Below, one piece after another: positions 35,405 to 42,579 of a stretch of 64,000 nucleotides of DNA. The notes under the pieces were generated by a model. It was given only the letters and a program-made list of their open reading frames with translations, did not search any database and was not told where the DNA came from. A program made the position numbers and the translations under genes. Numbering within the stretch: the first letter of the stretch is position 1; each line of letters opens with the position of its first letter. The DNA lies in NCBI RefSeq assembly GCF_017873435.1, contig NZ_JAGGKG010000024.1, positions 19,431-83,430 on the forward strand, written 5' to 3'. The stretch comes from Paenibacillus turicensis (lineage in GTDB: Bacteria > Bacillota > Bacilli > Paenibacillales > Paenibacillaceae).

Positions 35405-35950
35405 ATGATCGACCCAATTTTAAAGTCTCCAAACTTAAATTTGGCGGCAGATTCTAACCAATATGTATTTTATAAACGTGATGCGCACAATTGTGTTACT
35501 CAATTGTTTGGGGAGCAGCTTCCAGCAATAAAAAATGGCTTTTTTAATGTGTACTTAAGTAAGGGTATTATTGTTCAGCCACACTGGCATCCCAATGCGA
35601 CGGAGATGGTGGTCGTTATTCGAGGTGAGGTTGTTACAGCAGTGTTTAATCCCTTCACTCAAAAAGTGATGGCTTATTATTTGAAGCCAGGGCAAGTTGC
35701 AGTTCTACCTCAAGGCTGGTTCCATTGGATTATTGCTGAGACAAATGATGTATATGTTTTAACTATATTTGATGTGCCAACGCCCGACGTTGTGCTTGGT
35801 TCAGACTTTTTACGCTGTATACCTAAGGAAGTGCTTGGGCGAGCCTATTGCATTAACGAAGAGGATTATGCTAGAGCGATCGCACCGCTGCAAGAATCCG
35901 TTATTTTAGGTCCACCACTTGATTGTGGGAAATATAAAGGAAACTGCTAG
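35405..35950 (+). CDS. Cupin-domain protein (germin/oxalate decarboxylase-like)
   Basis: A 181-residue single-cupin protein. The metal-binding set is complete: H60, H62 and E67 in QPHWHPNATEMVVVIRGE, and H107 in LPQGWFHWII. This matches germin-like and oxalate-decarboxylase-like cupins, which bind manganese or a similar ion, though no activity can be given. No signal peptide is present. GAGGAGG is placed 9-10 bases before the ATG. A terminator follows. Confidence 0.85.
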   Translation: MIDPILKSPNLNLAADSNQYVFYKRDAHNCVTQLFGEQLPAIKNGFFNVYLSKGIIVQPHWHPNATEMVVVIRGEVVTAVFNPFTQKVMAYYLKPGQVAVLPQGWFHWIIAETNDVYVLTIFDVPTPDVVLGSDFLRCIPKEVLGRAYCINEEDYARAIAPLQESVILGPPLDCGKYKGNC

Positions 35951-35962
35951 AGAAATAAATTA

Positions 35963-36018
35963 CAAAAAGCACACAATTCTGCCTTTGCATTATAAAGGGG
36001 AACTGTGTGCTTTTAATT
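35963..36018. terminator. Terminator shared by convergent genes
   Basis: AAAAAGCACACA pairs with TGTGTGCTTTT, with additional imperfect inner pairing (TGCCTTTGCA region with AAAGGGGA). It lies between the cupin gene and the minus-strand Sm-like gene. Confidence 0.78.
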
Positions 36019-36049
36019 ATGCGTAAATGAAACTAACGTTTTTTTAATT

Positions 36050-36286
36050 TTAAATTAATACGATGGCTAATAATGTAAATAAACTTAATGTTAAAATTTC
36101 ATTATTATAGTTGTTGTAATAATTAGGATAAAGTCCAGAAGTCTTGACATTCCTGTTGCCTGCTGTTTTCAAGTAGACGTTATTTCTATCTACATCTGTA
36201 ATAACTCCTTCATATTGCTGACCATGTATGGTCATGAGACGAACCTTTTTGTTTTTGTAACGACAACATGTGTAATAGGCTTCCAT
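36050..36286 (-). CDS. Small Sm-like-fold candidate protein
   Basis: A 78-residue protein. The N-terminal part, KNKKVRLMTIHGQQYEGVITDVDRNNVYLKTAG, has the strand pattern and the G-x-x-Y-E-G-x-I-x-x-V-D motif of small Sm-like or RNA-chaperone-like beta-barrels found in Bacillales small proteins. The C-terminal part is asparagine- and tyrosine-rich (YPNYYNNYNN) and ends in a hydrophobic stretch (ILTLSLFTLLAIVLI), an odd combination. AAGGAGG 8 bases before the ATG is strong. It lies last in a run of three small minus-strand genes. Spore-related roles are possible, but that is inference. Confidence 0.7.
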   Translation of the reverse strand: MEAYYTCCRYKNKKVRLMTIHGQQYEGVITDVDRNNVYLKTAGNRNVKTSGLYPNYYNNYNNEILTLSLFTLLAIVLI

Positions 36287-36359
36287 ATAATCATTCCTCC
36301 TTTTTTATAATTTATGGAAAGAAGGAAAGTATGGAACGGCGTTATGCCCGTGGTAACAA

Positions 36360-36479
36360 TTAAGTTGTTGTAGGAGCTGTGGTTAGATCGTCAATATTTG
36401 TTGAACCGTAAAAAAATAAACTAACAAGGATAATTACAATCAAAAACTCTGAAAATTTTACTCCATCAAAGCTATCCAT
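36360..36479 (-). CDS. Small single-span membrane protein (39 aa)
   Basis: A 39-codon gene starting MDSFDGVKFSEFLIVIILV and ending in a T-rich tail. It has one membrane span (FLIVIILVSLFFYG). GGAGGG lies 6 bases before the ATG, giving good support for translation. It resembles the very small hydrophobic proteins often made during sporulation in Bacillales, but I do not recognise a family. It lies between the other two small genes, 11 bases after the larger one. Confidence 0.6.
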   Translation of the reverse strand: MDSFDGVKFSEFLIVIILVSLFFYGSTNIDDLTTAPTTT

Positions 36480-36490
36480 AATTTACCCTC

Positions 36491-36784
36491 CTAATTACCT
36501 GCCTTTTTTTTGAGAGCATTGATGAAATCGTTAAATGTTAAATCGCCATGATTATCAAGAAATTGAACCATTTGCTCTACATTGTTTTGATTTATATCGT
36601 TGCTATTATATTGACCAACTAGGGTAACAACAAAGGAAGCCTCCCGGAATATTTCTACGGAGTCAACTTTAAGTTTTCCCGTCAGTAATAACGCGGCCAC
36701 TGTATATTCTAATCCCTTTGGTTTTTTAGGATTTGTACGGGGAGATTGTTTTTTCGTTTTATTATTTTTTTTCGAAAAAGCCAT
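36491..36784 (-). CDS. Small protein with basic N-terminus, unknown function
   Basis: A 97-residue protein from ATG 36784, chosen over an upstream start (36832) because AGTAGGG lies 6 bases before it. The first 30 residues are lysine- and proline-rich (FSKKNNKTKKQSPRTNPKKPKG), followed by an acidic-neutral globular part (YTVAALLLTGKLKVDSVEIFREASFVVTLVGQYN ... FNDFINALKKK). I do not recognise it. A CATATTCT motif with AC 17 bases further upstream (reading the minus strand near 36822-36829) faintly resembles a late-sporulation sigma promoter. Confidence 0.6.
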   Translation of the reverse strand: MAFSKKNNKTKKQSPRTNPKKPKGLEYTVAALLLTGKLKVDSVEIFREASFVVTLVGQYNSNDINQNNVEQMVQFLDNHGDLTFNDFINALKKKAGN

Positions 36785-36984
36785 CTTTGTCCCTACTTCC
36801 GTATAACTGTACTTAAAATACAGAATATGCAAAAAAGATTGTAGGGGTGCGAATCATATATCTTGTTTGCTTGTACTATTGGAATCCACTTTATTAAAAC
36901 TTTATTTTTCCGCCAGTGTAACTTTATTTTAAGATGATACATTTTTAAGCAAGAACTATAAATAAAGTTGTGGAGGAAAGTAAT

Positions 36985-37728
36985 GTGAAAACAAACCAAA
37001 TTCCTGTGTTGCAAATTACAAATCTCACTAAAAAAATTAAAAATAAGGTGATTGTAAACAAGTTAAGCTTTAGTCTTGAAAGAGGGGATATTTATGGATT
37101 TTTAGGACCAAATGGTTCTGGTAAAACAACGACGTTACGTATGATAACTAGGTTAGTTTATCCCACTGCGGGAGATATTCTCATCAATGGGATTTCAATT
37201 ACAAGCAACACCAAAAAAACGACAGCTTCAATTGGAAGTATTATTGAAAATCCTGCTTTTTATTTGAACATAACGGCAAAGCAAAATTTACAATTAAGCG
37301 CAACCTTATCTAATAAAGAAATTAAATCTACGAAAATGGATGAAGTGCTAGAGCTTGTGAAATTAACGGATGCTAAAAATGATAAAGTAAAAACCTTTTC
37401 GCTTGGGATGAAGCAACGTCTGGGCTTTGCCAACGCGCTTTTAAGCGATCCAGACATAATTATTTTGGACGAGCCAACAAATGGTGTTGATCCGATGGGA
37501 TTATATGAAATGAAGACTCTAGTGAGACACTTAGCAGAGCAACATAATATTACTTTTCTTATTTCAAGCCATATGCTTAGAGAGATGGAGGATTTATGTA
37601 ACAAAGTCGCTATTGTTCAAAAAGGAACTTTAATTGAGAGTGGCAGGGTAAATGAATTGTTGGAGAAATATTCAGTTAATAATTTGGAGCAGCTCTTTTT
37701 TTCGTCTGTTAAAGGGGTGTCATTATGA
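36985..37728 (+). CDS. ABC exporter ATP-binding protein, LanF/BcrA-like
   Basis: A 247-residue ATPase. Walker A is GPNGSGKTTT, the signature FSLGMKQRLGFANALL and Walker B IIILDEPTNGVDPMG, with the length and order of the bacitracin/lantibiotic-immunity (BcrA, LanF) group. The start is GTG 36985 with GGAGGA 7 bases before; the longer frame (36970) includes that ribosome site and is rejected. It is the first of five genes: two permeases, a response regulator and a sensor kinase follow, each overlapping or close. Confidence 0.88.
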   Translation: MKTNQIPVLQITNLTKKIKNKVIVNKLSFSLERGDIYGFLGPNGSGKTTTLRMITRLVYPTAGDILINGISITSNTKKTTASIGSIIENPAFYLNITAKQNLQLSATLSNKEIKSTKMDEVLELVKLTDAKNDKVKTFSLGMKQRLGFANALLSDPDIIILDEPTNGVDPMGLYEMKTLVRHLAEQHNITFLISSHMLREMEDLCNKVAIVQKGTLIESGRVNELLEKYSVNNLEQLFFSSVKGVSL

Positions 37729-38507
37729 GCAATGTAAAGTCGCTGGTTTCCTTTGAAGTGAGAAGGTTTTTAACTGCTAAAAGTACACTCATATATGCCT
37801 TTATTTACTTCGTGAATTTTATTATATCTGCATTATTTTATAAATTATATGGAAGTGAACTAACCGTACTTACAGTAGGAAATGGTCAATCTTTTCCAAT
37901 TCAGCATTTACAAGCGAGTTACTTGTTCTCGGGTGTGTTTATTGCGATTTATGTTGGACAAATTATTATACAAGAACGCACCGCGGGAACAATTAAATTA
38001 CAGCTGCTACAACCTGTATCAAGAAATGAATATTTTTTTAGCAAAGTCCTTTCTATTTTTGTTTTTTCAATCTTTCTTTCCTTTTTAATGATTAGTTTAG
38101 GGTATGTTGTTGGAACCCTCTTTTTTGGGTGGGGGGATCAACTTATTATCGCTTCTCTTACTTATAGTGGTTTATCTGGTGTTTTTGTAACTTTAAAGAG
38201 TGGTTTAGCTCTAGCTTTACCCTATTTTGTTTTTGGACTTATGGCTTTAGTTGTAGCTATGATATCCAATTATTTGCTAGAAAGTACTATAATTTTGGGT
38301 GTTTCTCTGATGGCAGGTCAATATCTCGAATTAATCCCTATCATAAACCGATGGAGCCTAATTCGTCAGATGTATTTCTTTTGTTTGGATATTTTAACGA
38401 AGCCATCCCCTTATATTATGATGAGTTTGTTTAGTTTAATTTGTTATGCTTTATTATTTGGATGGATTAGTTATTTTATATTTAAAAAGAAGGATTTGTT
38501 TGTTTGA
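37725..38507 (+). CDS. ABC-2 type permease, LanE-like
   Basis: A 260-residue membrane protein with about six hydrophobic segments. The pattern QERTAGTIKLQLLQPVSRNEYFFSKVLSI is typical of lantibiotic-immunity and BcrB-like permeases. The ATG overlaps the ATPase stop (ATGA), and GGGGTG precedes it. It pairs with the next permease; LanE and LanG have this arrangement in LanFEG immunity exporters, which move antimicrobial peptides away from the membrane. Confidence 0.82.
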   Translation: MSNVKSLVSFEVRRFLTAKSTLIYAFIYFVNFIISALFYKLYGSELTVLTVGNGQSFPIQHLQASYLFSGVFIAIYVGQIIIQERTAGTIKLQLLQPVSRNEYFFSKVLSIFVFSIFLSFLMISLGYVVGTLFFGWGDQLIIASLTYSGLSGVFVTLKSGLALALPYFVFGLMALVVAMISNYLLESTIILGVSLMAGQYLELIPIINRWSLIRQMYFFCLDILTKPSPYIMMSLFSLICYALLFGWISYFIFKKKDLFV

Positions 38508-38526
38508 ATAAAAGGGGGTGGGCGTA

Positions 38527-39246
38527 GTGATTAAGCAATTAAAGTTTGAACTAAAAAAAATGTTTTTTCAGGGAAAATACCACATTATAATGATTACACT
38601 AGTGTTATTTAGTATTTTGTATACTGTTTTTATGTATAATAGAGGGCTTTCGGAAATTGAGGTTCTAAATGGCGTCCTAGCTACGTTTCGTCCAATAGGA
38701 TGGTTAATCTGTAGTTATATGATATGTGAGATTGTCGCTAATGATTATCACTATAAATTTTTAAAAACAGTTCTTCCTTATGCTAAAAGTAGAAGCATCT
38801 ATATGATTTCAAAATTAATTCTGACATTAAGCTTATGCTTAGCTCTATTTTTACTAACTATAGTCATTACAGGCACGACACTGATGTTTGTATCTCATGA
38901 CCACCTTTGGGTTGTAGACCTTGACCTTGTTATCCCCAAAATTGTAGCGATACTAGCTGGTGTTTTATTTTTTGCAAGTATGAGTATGGCCTTTATGATT
39001 TTCACCGAAAGTGAAGTCGTTACAATTGGACTTTCTATGGGGATGGTTCTAATTATGTTTGTGCTTGAATCTGTTGAGCAAATCTTGAATTATTTACCTA
39101 CGATGTGGCTTATTCAGCTGCCAGTAGCTACTCATACACAATCTAGTATAATATTAATGACTATGGCTATATTTGTACTAATATCTGTAAGCCTAGTTTG
39201 CATAACGGTACAGCGATTTAAAACAAAGGATTTGTTTGTTTCCTAA
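38527..39246 (+). CDS. ABC-2 type permease, LanG-like
   Basis: A 239-residue membrane protein with about six segments, beginning IKQLKFELKKMFFQGKYHIIMITLVLFSILY. YHYKFLKTVLPYAKSRSIYMISKLI resembles the cytoplasmic loop of the previous permease, consistent with a heterodimeric membrane domain. The start is GTG 38527, 10 bases after AAGGGGG; GTG 38518 lies within that ribosome site. Both permeases end in KKKDLFV or KTKDLFVS, a shared C-terminal motif that supports common ancestry. Confidence 0.8.
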   Translation: MIKQLKFELKKMFFQGKYHIIMITLVLFSILYTVFMYNRGLSEIEVLNGVLATFRPIGWLICSYMICEIVANDYHYKFLKTVLPYAKSRSIYMISKLILTLSLCLALFLLTIVITGTTLMFVSHDHLWVVDLDLVIPKIVAILAGVLFFASMSMAFMIFTESEVVTIGLSMGMVLIMFVLESVEQILNYLPTMWLIQLPVATHTQSSIILMTMAIFVLISVSLVCITVQRFKTKDLFVS

Positions 39247-39277
39247 TATCACTGGGGGTTAAGGAAAGGCAGTTGTT

Positions 39278-39967
39278 ATGAGAAAAAAATCAATACTCAT
39301 TATTGAAGATGAGCTAGAGCTAGCTAATATGATTAAAAAGTATTTGCAAAGAGAGCATTATGATGCCCAAATTATCGTAAATGGCAATGATGCCTTACAA
39401 GCGATTAAAAAAATGCAACCTGACCTGGTTTTGTTAGACTTAATGTTACCGCATTTAGATGGACTTGAGGTTTTACGTCAAATTCGATTAGAGTGTATTG
39501 TCCCTGTCATTATAATAAGTGCTAAGGAAACGGAGCTAGATAAAGTTCTTGGATTAAAGCTTGGAGCAGATGACTACATGACAAAGCCATTTTCAATGAA
39601 GGAGATGGTGGCGCGTGTTGAGGCTTTATTTAGAAGAATTGAAGGCTACTCCACTAGGGATAATCATCATCAGACATTCCAGTTTAATAATATATACGTT
39701 GATTTGTTAGCTAGACAAGTTCGAGATGAAAATGAAGTACTAAATTTTACAACAAAAGAAATGGACTTGTTAATTTTTTTATTAAGACATCCTAAGCAGG
39801 CGCTAAGTAAAGAGCAGATTTATAATCATGTATGGGGATTAAATGAGTATGGGGATATCAATACAGTAACGATCCATATCCAGAAAATTAGGGAAAAGCT
39901 AGGCCCTTTTCATGAAATAACTACAGTACGTGGAGTGGGGTATCGATTTGACGGAGAATTGCGATGA
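39278..39967 (+). CDS. OmpR-family response regulator
   Basis: A 229-residue regulator with an N-terminal receiver (phosphoacceptor D54 in LVLLDLMLP; acidic pocket IIEDE; K in YMTKPF) and a C-terminal winged-helix DNA-binding domain ending TVRGVGYRFDGEL. It overlaps the next gene, a sensor kinase, by 4 bases (ATGA), and follows the two permeases, so it very likely controls this exporter. The ribosome site AAGGAAAGG is at moderate distance. Confidence 0.92.
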   Translation: MRKKSILIIEDELELANMIKKYLQREHYDAQIIVNGNDALQAIKKMQPDLVLLDLMLPHLDGLEVLRQIRLECIVPVIIISAKETELDKVLGLKLGADDYMTKPFSMKEMVARVEALFRRIEGYSTRDNHHQTFQFNNIYVDLLARQVRDENEVLNFTTKEMDLLIFLLRHPKQALSKEQIYNHVWGLNEYGDINTVTIHIQKIREKLGPFHEITTVRGVGYRFDGELR

Positions 39968-40998
39968 AAAAGAGCATTATTAATAACCTACTGTTGATAT
40001 GTTCAATTCTATGTATTTTACCACTTATACTTTTGACATTAACTGTATCGACTGGCTTTCCCGTATGGCTCCTTGTTATGATAGTGGTTCCCTCTGTTTC
40101 ACTTACTTTATATGTTGTTTTTTATATTAAAAATCGGATTATTAAACCAATAGAGACTTTAATCAATGAGGCACAATTGATTTCATCGGGTGATTTGTCT
40201 CATCCTATTGTGTATTGTAAAAATGATGAGATCGGGAGCTTTGTATCCGCATTTGACCATATGCGAAGTCAATTATACGAACAACAGCAACAACAACAAC
40301 TGTTTGAAATTCAACGTAAAAATTTTATTAGTAGCATTTCTCATGATTTAAAAACCCCAATCGCCTCGATTTCAGCATATGTAGAGGCGTTGCAGGATGA
40401 CTTAGCCGAAACACCAGAGGAAAAGCAACAATATTTAAAAATTATTGAAAATAAACTTGCTGTTTTAGCGGATTTGTCTAAGCAACTTAACTTAAGTTAT
40501 GCAACACCAGAAGCATTAAATTTATCATTAAATAAGTTTAGCTGTTATACATGGACAGAAGAGATGATTTATAGTGTAGAATCAGAATGTAAAATCAGAG
40601 GAATTCATTATAGCTTGCAGAATTTAATTGAAGAAAATGATAAGACTACGATGTTGATTGATGTTTTTCCATTAGATAGAGCGATACAAAATATATTAAG
40701 CAACTGTTATCGATACACAAAAAATTTATTTGTGATGTCTATGGAAATAAAGAAACATCACTTTATTTTGACTATAAAAAATGATGGCGTTACGATACAA
40801 CCTAATAACATCAACAAAATCTTTGATCGATTTTATTCAGAGGAAATGAATACGGCTCAAGGGCATCTTGGGTTAGGTCTTTACATTTCTAAAACGATCA
40901 TAAATGCGATGAAGGGTGAGATTCAGGTTGCTGTTGATGGGGATATAATCACATTTGAAATCATGTTGCCTGTGTCTCCCTGTACTTCAGTATCTTGA
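39964..40998 (+). CDS. Sensor histidine kinase with minimal extracellular loop
   Basis: A 344-residue kinase. Two membrane helices (about residues 9-30 and 33-55) are joined by only a few residues, so there is almost no extracellular domain. A HAMP-like linker (about 56-108) is followed by a glutamine run at about 107-113. The phosphorylation site is H128 in SSISHDLKTPIAS, and the ATPase part shows IQNILSNCYRYTKN and GHLGLGLYISK. Kinases with this architecture in Bacillales are often associated with peptide-antibiotic transporters, which fits the adjoining exporter. Confidence 0.88.
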   Translation: MKKSIINNLLLICSILCILPLILLTLTVSTGFPVWLLVMIVVPSVSLTLYVVFYIKNRIIKPIETLINEAQLISSGDLSHPIVYCKNDEIGSFVSAFDHMRSQLYEQQQQQQLFEIQRKNFISSISHDLKTPIASISAYVEALQDDLAETPEEKQQYLKIIENKLAVLADLSKQLNLSYATPEALNLSLNKFSCYTWTEEMIYSVESECKIRGIHYSLQNLIEENDKTTMLIDVFPLDRAIQNILSNCYRYTKNLFVMSMEIKKHHFILTIKNDGVTIQPNNINKIFDRFYSEEMNTAQGHLGLGLYISKTIINAMKGEIQVAVDGDIITFEIMLPVSPCTSVS

Positions 40999-41052
40999 AT
41001 TATGGGAGGACAAGTAAGAAGAAAATTGATACTGTATGCTGATAACATAAAG

Positions 41053-41086
41053 AACACATCCCAAAACTAGCGGATGTGTTTTTTTA
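41053..41086 (+). terminator. Rho-independent terminator of the LanFEG-like operon
   Basis: AACACATCC (41053-41061) pairs with GGATGTGTT, followed by TTTTTT. It ends the kinase gene. Confidence 0.88.
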
Positions 41087-41160
41087 TCCAGAATGAACTT
41101 AAATGCTTTTCAAGTTACGAAAATGATAAATTTGCAACCTTTCTGCCACACACAAAAAAA

Positions 41161-41290
41161 GCCGAGACCCTTTTCCAAGAGTCTCGAATCATGGGAGAGG
41201 AGAAACCGGATGAAGAGCTTATGGGGAAACGTAAGTCTTCTCCGCGGTTGTCTACGACATTTGCTGATGTCGATATGTTTAATTCTGCCT
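41161..41290. ncRNA. Three-hairpin structured region upstream of rsmD (ylbH-leader-like position)
   Basis: Three stems lie in a row: CGAGAC/GTCTCG with inner CTT/AAG (41163-41187), GAAG-A-GCTTATG / CGTAAGT-CTTC (about 41212-41240), and CGACAT/ATGTCG (about 41254-41271). The first, read on the minus strand, is followed by GCTTTTTTT and looks like a minus-strand terminator. Rfam lists a ylbH leader motif upstream of the rsmD homologue in Bacillales. I match position and structure, not a consensus, and the transcribed strand is unclear. This 441-base gap between the kinase and rsmD holds this region, a terminator and a promoter. Confidence 0.4.
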
Positions 41291-41335
41291 CAATTTGTAA
41301 TGATTTATACATGTAAGCATAAAAAAATGTTATAA
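41210..41335 (+). CDS. Possible 41-aa cationic hydrophobic peptide
   Basis: A short frame starting MKSLWGNVSLLRGCLRHLLM with a hydrophobic middle (LLMSICLILPQFVMIYT) and a lysine-rich end. GGGAGAGGAG lies 7 bases before the ATG, a good ribosome site. It overlaps the hairpins described above, so either the structure or the peptide may be the functional item. No family recognised; it could be chance. Confidence 0.25.
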   Translation: MKSLWGNVSLLRGCLRHLLMSICLILPQFVMIYTCKHKKML

Positions 41336-41336
41336 T
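41328..41336 (+). promoter_or_regulatory. Extended -10 promoter for rsmD-coaD
   Basis: TGTTATAAT (41328-41336) is an extended -10 element; no convincing -35 is seen. It would give rsmD a leader of about 95 bases. Confidence 0.5.
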
Positions 41337-41440
41337 ATTTGCGTTTTTCAAGTTTTATTTGTTTTTGTGTTACGATATGGAAGCGGATTATGTTGTTTAG
41401 GTTTTATTTAGGGATTTTTAGACAAGGGTGTGAATGTAAA

Positions 41441-42019
41441 ATGAGAGTGATATCAGGAAGTGCTCGTGGACGGCATTTGAAGGCAGTTCCGGGTATTGGA
41501 ACACGTCCCACTACGGATAAAGTAAAGGAAGCATTGTTTAGTATGATTGGTCCCTTTTTTGAAGGCGGGAATGTGCTTGATTTATTTGCAGGAACAGGTG
41601 GTCTTGGCATTGAAGCGTTGAGTCGTGGAATGGAGCATGCAGTATTTATTGATTTGGAGCCTAAAAGTATTGCAACTATTCACGATAATTTGCAAGTGAC
41701 CAAGTTCAGTGATCAAGCAGAGGTTTATAAAAATGATGCAAAACGTGCTTTAAAGGTTTTATCCAAAAGAGCGATGAAGTTTCAGCTTGTGTTTCTTGAT
41801 CCGCCCTATCGTCTAAAGCATGGAGATGAGCTGATGGAACAAATGGCAGAGCTTGAGCTACTTACGCATGACGCTACCATTGTATTGGAGCACGATGCAG
41901 GATATACATACCCAGAGCATTTTGGAAACTTCCGGATGTGGCGTAAGGCAGAGTATGGTGAAGCTGCAATTTCTATCTACTCCTATGATTCTCAGCAAGG
42001 TGAGCAAGAAAAGGAATAA
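41441..42019 (+). CDS. rsmD: 16S rRNA (guanine966-N2)-methyltransferase
   Basis: A 192-residue methyltransferase. MRVISGSARGRHLKAVPGIGTRPTTDKVKEALF at the start, VLDLFAGTGGLGIEALSRG (SAM site) and the catalytic DPPY (from D120) are the family pattern; it is the Bacillus YlbH homologue. The open frame extends upstream to 41339, but that portion is unlike the family, and ATG 41441 follows AAGGGTG at about 12 bases. coaD follows 22 bases later, an arrangement conserved in Bacillales. Confidence 0.94.
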   Translation: MRVISGSARGRHLKAVPGIGTRPTTDKVKEALFSMIGPFFEGGNVLDLFAGTGGLGIEALSRGMEHAVFIDLEPKSIATIHDNLQVTKFSDQAEVYKNDAKRALKVLSKRAMKFQLVFLDPPYRLKHGDELMEQMAELELLTHDATIVLEHDAGYTYPEHFGNFRMWRKAEYGEAAISIYSYDSQQGEQEKE

Positions 42020-42041
42020 CAACCAAGGAGGAGTTAGTAAA

Positions 42042-42554
42042 ATGAGTACAGCAAACAAAAGCATTAGAGTTGCAGTGTATCCTGGCAGCTTTGATCCAGT
42101 AACCAAAGGACATATGGATATTATTAATCGCGCCGCAAGACAATTTGATCATCTGATTGTAGCTGTGTTAAACAATACGAATAAAAATCCATTATTTAGT
42201 GTGGAGGAACGAACCCACTTACTTCGAACAGTAACTAAACATATCCCCAATGTTGAAATAGATAGCTTTCAAGACCTATTAGTTAATTATATGGATTATA
42301 AACAAGCGCATGTCATTGTGCGTGGTGTTCGTTCTATTACAGACTTTGAATATGAGCTACAAATCGCTTCAACTAATCATAAATTAAACAGTGATGTTGA
42401 AACGATTTTTATGATGACGAATCCGAAATACTCCTATTTAAGCTCCAGCATCGTAAAAGAAATTTCTAGCTTTCATGGTGATGTAAGTGACTTAGTGCCT
42501 GCTGAGGTAGATGAAGCATTAAAGCTTAAGTATACGAAGCAAAAGCAACAGTAA
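42042..42554 (+). CDS. coaD: Phosphopantetheine adenylyltransferase
   Basis: A 170-residue enzyme that transfers AMP to 4'-phosphopantetheine, the penultimate step of coenzyme A synthesis. VAVYPGSFDPVTKGHMDII has the nucleotidyltransferase T/H-x-G-H motif, and YSYLSSSIVKEIS matches the second ATP-binding motif. ATG 42042 has AAGGAGGAG before it; the longer frame overlapping rsmD is rejected. Length is close to the family value. The product feeds ACP activation, which links it to the fatty acid genes later in the window. Confidence 0.95.
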   Translation: MSTANKSIRVAVYPGSFDPVTKGHMDIINRAARQFDHLIVAVLNNTNKNPLFSVEERTHLLRTVTKHIPNVEIDSFQDLLVNYMDYKQAHVIVRGVRSITDFEYELQIASTNHKLNSDVETIFMMTNPKYSYLSSSIVKEISSFHGDVSDLVPAEVDEALKLKYTKQKQQ

Positions 42555-42579
42555 TCGAGTTATATTTTTATATAGTCCG

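Noticed and set aside
40320..40345. Glutamine run in the sensor kinase as a sign of frameshift or contingency repeat
   Set aside because: The run (about residues 107-113) lies in the flexible linker before the phosphorylation helix, and the frame continues normally.
41115..41351. 78-residue minus-strand frame through the rsmD leader
   Set aside because: It crosses a strong terminator-like hairpin and has no ribosome site or family resemblance.
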